Source of the DNA: Phaseolus vulgaris
Lineage: Eukaryota; Streptophyta; Magnoliopsida; Fabales; Fabaceae
NCBI RefSeq assembly: GCF_000499845.2
Contig: NC_023758.2
Span: forward strand, 12,683,927-12,747,926
Length of the DNA stretch: 64,000 bases
Direction: 5' to 3'
The position numbers and the translations under genes are program-made. Below, piece by piece: positions 23,330 through 32,335 of this stretch (position 1 is its first letter; every line of letters begins with the position of its first letter). The notes under the pieces are model-generated. The model was not told the origin of the DNA. It worked only from the letters and a program-made list of their open reading frames with translations, and did no database searches.

Positions 23330-25030
23330 GTTGATATGAATTTGAAAGCATTGTATGATTCAGGATCGACACACCCCTTTATGTCAAATATGTACCACAT
23401 GAATTGGGTGTTATTCCAAGGATGGGTTGGCTATCCGCCAATCACATTCTCATAGATTGTGGTCAGCAGAAGATAGTGTTTCCAAATTCCAGTGAGTTAG
23501 ATTTTATGTCTACTCAACAAGTATGGTCTGAACTGAAGGAGGATAAAGTTGCTTTATAATCTTTACTCAGATGGGAGTTAAGAATGAAGATGAAATGAGT
23601 AGTATACCTTTAGTTAAAGATTTCATGGTTGTATTTCAGAAGAAATACCTAGATTACCTCTTAAAAGAGAAGTGAAATTCTCCATTGATCTGGTACCTAG
23701 AGTTGGACCAGTGTTAATGACACCTTACAAAATGGCTCCAACTGAATTGATTAAATTTAAGAAACAAGTGGAAGAGTTGTTAGAGAAGTAGTTCATCAGG
23801 CCTTGTATATCTCCATGGGGTCTCCAGTGTTATTGGTTAAAAAGAAAGATGAAAGGTCTCAATTATGTGTGGACTACAAACAGTTGAATAAGTTTACCAT
23901 CAAGAATAAGTATCCTCTGACCATAATTGATGATTTGATGGATCAATTACATGAAGCCTCAGTGTTCTCAAAGACTGATCTAAGATCTGGATACCATCAG
24001 ATTTTGGTAAAGGTTGAAGATGTTCATAAGACATCCTTTAGGTCTTGTTATGGACTCTATGAGTATGTAGTGATGTTGTTTGGAGTAAAAAATGCTCAAA
24101 CTTTGTTCATAGATTACATGAATAGAATTTTCCGTTCTTTCTTGGATAAGTTTGTTATGATATTTATAGGCAACATACTTATTTATTCAAGGACTGAGGA
24201 AGAACATGAAAAACATCTGAAGACAGTGTTGAAAATTTTGAGGGAGAAGCAATATATGCTAAGTTCTTTAAGTGTGAGTTCTGATTGAAGGAAATTACTT
24301 CTTAGAGTATGTGATATCAGCTCAGGGGATCTTAGTGGATCTAGCCAAGGTGAAGGCAATGTTTAAGCGGGAATGCCCTAAGACAATCATAAAGATAAGG
24401 AGTTTTATGGGTCTAGTTGACTACTATCGAAGGTTCATTGCAGATTTTTTCAAGGTAGTAGCACCTTTGACACAACTAACTCGTAAGGATCAACCTTTAG
24501 CTTGGATAGAGAAATGTGAGTAGAGTTTCATGGAGCTAAAGAAAAGCTTGACTAGTGCTTTAGTGTTGGTGATTCCTGATTCAAGAAAACCTTTTGAGGT
24601 TTATTGTGATGCTTCACATCAGAGATTGGGTTATGTCTTGATGCAAGAGAATAGAGTAGTTGCATATGCTTCAAGGCAACTAAAAGTTTGTGAGAGAAAA
24701 TATCCTACTCATGACTTGGAGTTGACATCTATGATGTTTGCTTTGAAAATTTGGAAACATTATTTGTATGGAGCTCAATTTTAGGTGTTCAGTGACCATA
24801 AAAGTCTGAAATACTTGTTTGATCAGAAAGAGTTGAATGTGGGGAAGAAAATATGGATGGAATTTTTGAAGGATTACAATTTCCAACTGATGTATCATCC
24901 AGGGAAGGCTAATGTAGTTGTAGATGCTTTAAGCTAGAAGTCAGTATAGATGTCATCCATGATGATTGAAGAACAGAAGTTGATTGAGCAGTTCAGAGAT
25001 TTGAATTTGAGAGTAAAATTCCATGCTAAT
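23330..25030 (+). pseudogene. Gypsy protease, reverse transcriptase and RNase H remnant
   Basis: Protease debris (LYDSGSTHPFMS near 23350, then MGWLSANHILIDCGQQ near 23425) leads into a reverse transcriptase with the usual blocks [22 protein letters not shown] and [11 protein letters not shown] (23800-24290). The catalytic box that normally reads FIDDILIYS is here FIGNILIYS, so both aspartates are lost. A stop at about 23791 and frame changes near 24290 and 24525 break the frame. RNase H follows ([16 protein letters not shown], then YPTHDLEL, 24530-24790). The gene cannot produce an active enzyme. Confidence 0.85.
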
Positions 25031-25814
25031 TGTATTGGACCAGAGCGCTCAGAGCTCAGCGCTCAGAGGTCGGACCTCAACATTTGTCGTAGGCAGGTTA
25101 GCTAGACTCTTGGGTCAAGTTGGTGGACCATGTGATTGGACCCTAGATGTATGTGATAGTTCTTTTCTCATATAACCCTTGTGCATAAGGCCTAAGCGGC
25201 TAAGTGAGGGGTAATTTTGGACCTTGGGGTGTACTTAGTACGCAAGAGGTCTAGCTTAAGTACATGTTTCCTTTAAAAAACCTAAGTCCATGTGTGCTAG
25301 GGCACGAAGAGTTTAGGTTGCATGTGTTCAAAAGATGCGTAGCGCCACGCTGAGGGTGGCTACGTGAAACAGATTAGACCCCTGATGCTGGTACATGAGT
25401 TGGTACCCTGGTGGTTATTCTGTTATGATTTTATGCACTCTAGAGAGGAAAATTTATGTTCGATTGCGACACTAGGAGAGTGTGCCCTTGAATAAAATAT
25501 TTTCTTGTTGAGTATGCTTTTAGTTGAGATGATATTCTCATGATAGAAAGTTGTTACAAGAGGTAGGCTATAAAAGGGACTTGAGATCCCAGGTTAAAGG
25601 TACGTTGTTTCTAAGACTGAAACTAGTTACTTCTTGTTTCTTATAAGCCATGTACTAACTTGATCGTCGGAGTGCAATCAACAGGTAGGGCTCCCTCTGT
25701 CTAAACGGAGTCGCGTTCCAACGTAACAAAGGGAAGAGCAGATTCTAACAGAGATAGACAGAGCCAAAACTTGTCTTCAGAGTCAACCGACAAGCTAGTC
25801 AATCGGCAAGAACA
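25031..25814 (+). repeat. Solo LTR, 784 bp, with 5-bp target duplication CTAAT
   Basis: The insert starts TGTATTGGACC and ends GGCAAGAACA. It is flanked by identical CTAAT at 25026-25030 and 25815-25819, and removing it with one CTAAT rejoins the gypsy pol reading. TG..CA ends, size and 5-bp duplication fit an LTR left by LTR-LTR recombination. A TATA-like box (TATAAAAGG) lies near 25570. Orientation is arbitrary because no internal domain remains, though the TATA box suggests plus. Its parent family was not identified. Confidence 0.85.
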
Positions 25815-25819
25815 CTAAT

Positions 25820-26376
25820 CATATTAGTTGTAGTAAGTTAACTATAACTAATGATTTCCTTGGAATGATCAAGGAAAAACAATTAGAAGATCCTAGTCGG
25901 AAGCGTATTGTAGTGTTGCTAGGTACATATCAGGCTAAGGACTTTGTGATGGGAGAAGATGGTATCTTGAGATTCAAGGGCAAAGTTTGTATACCTACAA
26001 ATGAAGATCTAAAGAGAATGATCCTAGAAGAGGGTCATAAGAGTCATCTTAGTCTACGTCCCGATATGAATAAGATGTATCAAGATTTGAAGGAGTCTTT
26101 TTGGTGGTCAGGCATGAGGAAAGAAATAACTTAGTATGTTGTTGCATGTTTGACATGTCAGAAGGAAAAGGTAGAGCATTAGAGACCTATAACTTTGTTG
26201 CAACAATTAGATATTCTCAACTGGAAATGTGATAGTAATACTATAGATTTTTTTACCCACTTGCCAAGATCCGTAAGGGTTCATGATCCAATCTGGGTGA
26301 TAGTTGATCGACTGACGAAGAATGCTCACTTTCTTCCAATTAATTTGAGGATATATATGGCCAAGTTGGCATATTT
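25820..26376 (+). pseudogene. Gypsy integrase, N-terminal part
   Basis: The reading resumes after the solo LTR (NDFLGMIKEKQ) and continues with an H2C2-type zinc region (GHKSHLSLRPDMNKMYQDLK, then a stop, ACLTCQKEK) and the start of the catalytic core. In the core the usual WDSISMDFV is degraded to WKCDSNTIDFF, followed by IWVIVDRLTKNAHFLP. Stops occur near 26134 and 26180. It is cut off at 26376 by the next solo LTR. Confidence 0.8.
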
Positions 26377-27450
26377 TGTTAGAATATATGACCTTAAACA
26401 AGAGGGGGTGAATTGTTTAAAAGGGGTTTTTGAAAACTTTTTCAGGTTTAATGAAATTCTTTGTATAAATCCAGAACAGGAATCAAGTTAGCCAAGAACT
26501 CAAGCAGTTATATAGCAGAACACAGAAAAACAATCGGTTGTTTCTTCGAAACAATCAGTTGTTTATATCAGCAAAGCTAAAAACAAAATTTAAATGAGTT
26601 CAGGGTAAGAGAGAATCACACAAAAAGCTTATATTGATTCACTCTTAAACCGAGAGCTACATCCAGTCCCTAGAATACCACTGGGTAATCCACTAAGCAA
26701 TCAAACCAGATTACAAAACACAAACCACCAAAGCAGTGACCTTGAACCCTTCAAGAAGCACACTACCTTTGGCAAACCACACCAAGAGTATTGATCTTGA
26801 ACACCTCAAGAACACACAATACTCTTTGGCAACACAACACCAGAAATACAGTAGGTTTAGAAAGGATTACACCTAATCACAGTACAAACTAAATTGAATA
26901 CAATTGCTATCCTATTCCACTCTCACTTGAAAATCCAAAGCTTGATGTGAATCTTGAAATCTTAGAATCAAATCTGTCAAATTGAATTTCTCAAAGTTGT
27001 TTCTTACTTATTTTTCAAACATAAACAAACAATTTATATATGTTTCATTAATGAAGGAGCGTATTCAGTTAGAAAACATTTAAAACATATTCACCATTCA
27101 AAATTGAATTCTGATAGGATTTTCAAAGAAACAATCGGTTGAAACCACGAAAAAACCAACTGTTTGGCTTGACAGTTAAGTCAACCAAACAAAAACAGTT
27201 TTCAACCTTTTTCAAAACTCCTAAGAGCAAAACAACCGGTTGATTCGACAAAACAACAAGTTGTTTTCACTTAGTTGGAAAAACACTTAATTTCAAAAAG
27301 GTTTTAAATCACATCAATTTTAGATTCAACAAAGGAGTGGATCACACTTTATTCTACCCAGATCCCACCCAAACATAGCAGCAACACCAACCTTTCATTA
27401 AACACCTTGGATTTGGATTCTTCAAAGCACATGAACACTCTTGATCAACA
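26377..27450 (+). repeat. Solo LTR, 1074 bp, rich in AACAAYCGGTTGTT palindromes
   Basis: The insert begins TGTTAGAATATATGACC and ends TTGATCAACA. Its flanks are TATTT (26372-26376) and CATTT (27451-27455), a 5-bp duplication with one change. Deleting it restores the integrase reading (KLA, then [10 protein letters not shown]). It contains six copies of a palindromic motif near AAACAATCGGTTGTTT at 26528, 26549, 27129, 27152, 27229 and 27250. No internal retroelement domain is present, so it is a solo LTR or a very short LTR-like element. Confidence 0.8.
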
Positions 27451-27455
27451 CATTT

Positions 27456-27956
27456 GTACATCAAAGAGATTATGAGATTGCATGGAAAGCCTTGCAATAT
27501 TATTTCTGATAGAGATCCCAGGTTTACTTCACGGTTTTGGTAGATTCTACAAGTTGCATTGGGAACTCAATTGAGAATGAGATATGCATATCATCCTCAA
27601 ACAGATGGGCACTCTGAGAGAACGATTGTTTCCTTAGAAGATCTATTGAGGACATGTGTATTGGATCATCTAGGAAGTTGGGATGAGATGTTGTCTCTGG
27701 TGGAGTTTACTTATAATAATAGTTATCATGCCAGTATTAGGATGACACTATATGAAGCTTTCTATAGGAAGAAGTGCAGAACTCCTTTATGTTGGTATCA
27801 AAATGATGAGGCAGTATTGGTTGGGCCAAAGTTACTTCAACATACCATTGAGAAGGTAAGGCAGATACAAGAAAAGATGAAAGCTTCTCAGAGTAGGAAG
27901 AAATCATATGCATATTAGAGGAGAAAGCCTTTGGAGTTTGTAGTTGGAGACCATGT
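27456..27956 (+). pseudogene. Gypsy integrase, C-terminal part
   Basis: Reads [20 protein letters not shown], a stop, then LGTQLRMRYAYHPQTDGHSE, which carries the second aspartate (SDRDPRF) and the glutamate (HSER) of the DDE triad. It continues through LVEFTYNNSYHASIRM and ends at GDHVM, where another insertion begins. The stop codon at about 27540 and one at 27916 disable it. Confidence 0.85.
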
Positions 27957-28466
27957 GATGTAGGGTGAGGTTCTTGCTTGTGGAATTGTGGATGAAGAGG
28001 CAATGAAAGACTTGGATGAAGAGTAAGTTGGTGAGGCCAACCTTCCAAGAGTTTCCTATGCCGTCTAGGCTTGCAAATAAGAGGAGATTTGAGAGAGAAT
28101 GATTTCTGAATTCAAAAATCTTCATTCACATTTATGTCAAATCTGAATACAAAGTGTTTAGGCAAGGTATTTATAGGGAATGAGGTAGTTTGCTCCTTAA
28201 GTTACTCTAACCCTAGGTAAGTTTGCTTAACCATGGTAGGGTTGGTGGCTTAAGGGGTCGCTTGTATCCTTTTAAGATACTCTAGAGATCCTTGCTTGTG
28301 TGAAAAATGAGGATCACCTAGAGTTTCTTTAATATCTCTACAACACGCCTTTTAAAAAGTATGTTTACAAATACAACTTCTATACAATCGTATTCTACTT
28401 TATTTATACAGATAGTGCTTCTATCCTTTATTAGTGTGTATGGTGGTTTTTGGATGGTCCTCCATT
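27957..28466. mobile_element. Unclassified 510-bp insertion in gypsy integrase tail
   Basis: The conserved GDHVF..V reading is split at this point. ACCATGT occurs on both sides (27950-27956 and 28467-28473), consistent with a 7-bp or longer target duplication. The ends, GATGTAGGGTGAGG and GGTCCTCCATT, show at best weak inverted similarity. No coding sequence was recognised. A DNA transposon derivative is likelier than an LTR because TG..CA ends are absent. Confidence 0.5.
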
Positions 28467-28473
28467 ACCATGT

Positions 28474-28923
28474 ATTCATGAGTGATACCAACCAAGGGTG
28501 TACGACGAGTTATCAAATCGAGGAAGTTATCTCCTAAGTTTGTTGGACCCTATCAAATCCTGAGAAAGGTAGGTTCAGTGACTTATGAGATCGCTCTACC
28601 TCCTGAGTTAGCAAACCTGCATAATGTCTTTCATGTATCTCAACTAAGGAAATGAATCCCAGACCCTAGTCACGTATTGGAAATGTACAATGTGCAAATC
28701 AAGGATAACTTGTTTTTTTGAAGCAAAACCAATTAGAATTGAAGATCATCATAACAAACAACTCATATGAAAGACCATAAATATGGTGAAGGTGGTGTGG
28801 GATGATAAATCTAGTGATTCAACTTGAGAATTAGAAGAAACCATATGAAAAACTTGTCCCTATCTCTTTTTAGGTAAGTCAATTTTCGGAGATGAAAATG
28901 TTTCCTTGTTGTGGAAAATGTAA
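28474..28923 (+). pseudogene. Gypsy integrase/chromodomain-side tail
   Basis: Translations read RKLSPKFVGPYQILRKVG, then YEIALPPELANLHNVFHVSQ and PDPSHVLEMYNVQIKDN, the tail region typical of Tekay/Del-group chromoviruses. A frame-shifted stretch corresponding to TWELE..M..SYP and a terminal FGDENVSLLWKM with stop at 28921-28923 follow. Several stops interrupt it. The expected LTR starts immediately at 28919. Confidence 0.75.
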
Positions 28924-30320
28924 GGATCTATAAAATAACCTTAGAGTATAAGTGATATATTTTAAATGACACTTGAATATTTTATTATTAAAATAAAAAG
29001 ATTTATAAATAGAAAATTCAGTTATTCATGTTTCATTTTAAAAGAACCACCATCTCTCTAAAGCTTCTCTTTTCCTTTTCTCTCCATTCTCTCTAAAATT
29101 CTGACCTCCTCGCTCATTAGTTTGACGATCGGAGTCTGCCATTCCTAGCAGTGAAGACTACAAGACTGTTCGATCAGAATCTATGATAAAGTGAGTTCAT
29201 TTTTGTTTTTCTCTTTGAGTCAAATTTTGAACTTGTTAGGTTTGTCTCAATCTAGGTTTTGCATGTGACTCTTTTAGCTTCAAGATTAGTCTTTACTAGC
29301 TTAGAGTCCTAGTGATATAGATAGATTTTTTATTAGGACTATGTGGTGCAGGTTAAGCTACCATTGAGCTTTTGGTAGGTTTGAAGCTTTTAGTGGGCTT
29401 CTGCTCAAGTTCAGGTAAGGGAAGCTAGTTTTAATTTCAAATAGAACCTTAGGTTAGAAGATATGGATCTTGGGGTGACGTGGTCAACAATTCCAAATAT
29501 TTGTTGTAGGATTTATTGTTTATGAATAATGCAGGGTATTGTTTGAAATAAAATGTGAATATGTTGATTTTGATAGGGATGATTTATGGTAGATATTTTT
29601 GTTTGAATATAAAAATATTGGTTGAATTGTATAGTTGATATAGTGTAAGTTATTCTTGAAGTGAATGAATTATTGAATTTTGTTTTGTTTGACTTCGAAT
29701 GATGAAATTAGACAAAATTATGCAAATTTTTCTGCATATCTCTCTCAGGCGAGATAATTCTCGCTCAAGTGATAATAGAATGAAAAGATGGGGTGCTCTC
29801 AGGTCCATTTTCGCCTAAGCAAGAAGGAATTTTGCTCAGGCGAGGCTTCAGATGAAATTCTAAGTGCTCCCGGGTTCTATCTATCTCACTCAAGATAATT
29901 TTCGCTTGGACGAGACCCATTCTCACCCAAACGAGCAAATTTTCGCTCAAGTAAAAAAAACTTAAAATTTTATTTTTGCTTTTGAAAGTCTAGTTTATTA
30001 TTGCCTATTGTTTATAAGTGAAAATTCTAAATTTTATTTAAAAGTACGATTAAAGGAACTTAGTTATGTATTTAAGTGAATTTTGAGATATATTTGGATT
30101 GTTTAGAAAGTTTAAAATATGATGTGATTGAATGGTGCATTGATGTGTTAAATGATGTATGCAATGAAGTGATGGTGAGTGTCCTGTGAGATTGTTATTA
30201 TAGTGTATTGATTTGTGAGTGTCATGTGAATGAGACGATCCTGATTCTACTGATATAATGGGATCACATAGATGAAGTTATTCAGTTGGTGAGAGTAAAA
30301 GGAGGTTGATTTGAGAACCT
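28919..30320 (+). repeat. Probable 3' LTR of the gypsy element (right edge uncertain)
   Basis: It begins TGTAAGGATCTATAAAATAACC right at the pol stop codon. It has a CT-rich leader-like part (29040-29110) and, at 29745-29960, four modules built on the theme CTCGCTCAAGCGAG / GCTCAGGCGAG. The end was not located because no left LTR is available for comparison. Confidence 0.55.
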
Positions 30321-31936
30321 GAATGATGGAAATGTTTATTTTATTTGAAATATTTTGTTTTAATTTTATGTAAATATTTAAAATCTTTATGAGGAGAGAT
30401 ATATTTTGAAACACTGAATAAAAGAGTTATATATATTGTAAATTATGGTTATTAGATGTGGAAAATTGAGTAAGTTAGATAGTATTTTATAAACTAAAAA
30501 ACTATTGGTATCTAAAATAGTTTATATTATTAATAAAAATTTATAAACTAGTTTCTAAATTGATATCTAATATTAGCTACCAAAGTTTTATTTACTAACT
30601 ATTTTAGATTCTAAATTGGTCTTCATAGTGACTAATTTCTAAAAATAATTAGTAACTAAAATATTGGTAGTTAAAATATTCATAGTAATTAATTTTTTTT
30701 ATTAATAATAAAAAAAATTAAATACCGATATTTTTTTAGTTTATAAAATAATATATAACTTAATCAATATATCAACTAATTATTTTTGTTTCTAATTTAA
30801 TAATTTTTTTTAGTGTCCTAATTAGGATGTAAATATTTTGAATAAATAGTGAATTTAATTTCTAAAACTATCTTTTGTTTTCATTTAGTTTCGAAAACTA
30901 AAGAACTTATATAATCATACTTTCTTTATAATTTCATTTAGGTTTTCCAATTTTTTTGTTGTATTCACATTTTCTATATTAATTATAGTAATAAAAGTGA
31001 TTTTTTAATTTGTTGGTTTGGTGATTCCTCCCTCCTAAATATAGATGATTTGGATATAACATTACATAATTCTCAAAGACACCCATCTTCTTTTTAATTA
31101 AATAATATTCAATATTCACACAGATATTATTATTGTAGCTTAACTAAAAATAAAAAATATATTGAAGTAAATAAACAAATATGAACTATACCAAAATAAT
31201 AAACATTGACAAAAATAAATAATACCAAAAGGTGAAAACAATATTTTCATGTATATTTAAATAAAAAAATATCATAATAAATACTTGAAAACACGAAGTT
31301 GATTATACCCGAATGTCTTTCATATATTTATCCTTCAATAATAAGATAATAAGAGGTCTTAAATGTCGACAATTTCAACATTTTATTTAATTAATAAAAA
31401 GTAAAATCTATATTCAATTAACTAATTGAGTTAATTTTATATAATGTTTCTCATCACATATTAACACTTATAATTAATTTCCATAGTTTTATAGAAGATC
31501 GTGTAACTTGATTTATGTTAATCATTAAATTTATTAACATTTAATTACATATCAGAGAATATATTAATAAATGGTTAGTTTATTGTACAAAAAAACACAA
31601 TAAATTGGTAAAAAAAATAATTACTAACAACCGTCTTTACCAGTTATCATAATATTACAAATAATTAAGTTTTAAATAAATTAAAATTAATTTAAAAGTT
31701 ATATACATACTAAAACTTCATCACTGGCCAAGGAAATAAAAAACCTAAGTTCATTGGCAGAGGTTGTTCAATCATACATGTTCCAATGATATCACTATCA
31801 CGCAAAACGACACGAGATAAAGGTATGTTGGACTAGTGACGACAAAGATGAATATGGTGAACTTCAGAAATGACAGATCAAAACAAAATTGATAAAAAAA
31901 ATTTATGCATATAAATATATGAAATTCATAATAAAA
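30321..31936. other. AT-rich non-coding DNA with a degenerate short repeat
   Basis: Between about 30470 and 30720 phrases such as AGTTTCTAAATTG, TAGTAACTAAAATATTGG and their inversions recur, resembling subterminal repeats of a decayed DNA transposon or MITE, but no terminal inverted repeats were found. The rest is plain AT-rich sequence with no gene. Confidence 0.4.
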
Positions 31937-32256
31937 TGTTGATTTTGGCTTAATCTCAAGTCTTACATCGGTGGGTTCATTGTTTGAAAAGGAGGTTTGA
32001 GGGTTATAAATTAAACTTTCCTCCTTCACTGTTATACATCCCAATTTGTAATATCTTCTCCCATAATAATAAAAGTGAGTTGTTTTTGCTGTGCTCGGAA
32101 ATTAGGCTAAATTGGCCGAACTCCATTAACAATTTTCTGGTGTGTTTTTTCCCTCTTTATCTCTTTTATTATTCCGCTCTGTTTATTCAATATTATTTGT
32201 CGGGTAGCTATGTTAGGGTTCTGTTTTAGTGGGAAAATTACCCGTTTTTCCCAACA
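31937..32256 (+). repeat. 5' LTR of copia element 1
   Basis: Starts TGTTGATTTTGGC and ends TTTTTCCCAACA, with TG..CA ends. It carries a TATA box (TATAAA, 32005-32010) and a polyadenylation-type AATAAA (32068-32073), so the U3/R/U5 layout is compact. Most differences from the 3' copy are C to T or G to A, as expected of methylated DNA. Confidence 0.95.
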
Positions 32257-32258
32257 AG

Positions 32259-32272
32259 TGGTATCAAGAGCC
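32259..32272 (+). other. Primer-binding site of copia element 1
   Basis: TGGTATCAAGAGCC starts two bases after the 5' LTR and matches the complement of the 3' end of plant initiator tRNA-Met (TGGTATCAGAGC) apart from one inserted A. It primes minus-strand DNA synthesis. Confidence 0.85.
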
Positions 32273-32335
32273 AAAGGTTCGCCTTGGGTTGTTTGAAATT
32301 ATTTGTAATATTGAATATTATATTTTGAGTTTGTA

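Larger units (their letters stand above)
23330..30320 (+). mobile_element. Decayed Ty3/gypsy chromovirus (Tekay/Del-like), interrupted three times
   Basis: Plus-strand pol order is protease, reverse transcriptase, RNase H, integrase and chromodomain-side tail, followed by a probable 3' LTR from 28919. No matching 5' LTR or gag was found, so the left part is missing. Three insertions interrupt it: a solo LTR at 25031-25814, a solo LTR at 26377-27450 and an unclassified 510-bp piece at 27957-28466. The right edge of the LTR is uncertain, within a few hundred bases of 30320. Confidence 0.8.
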
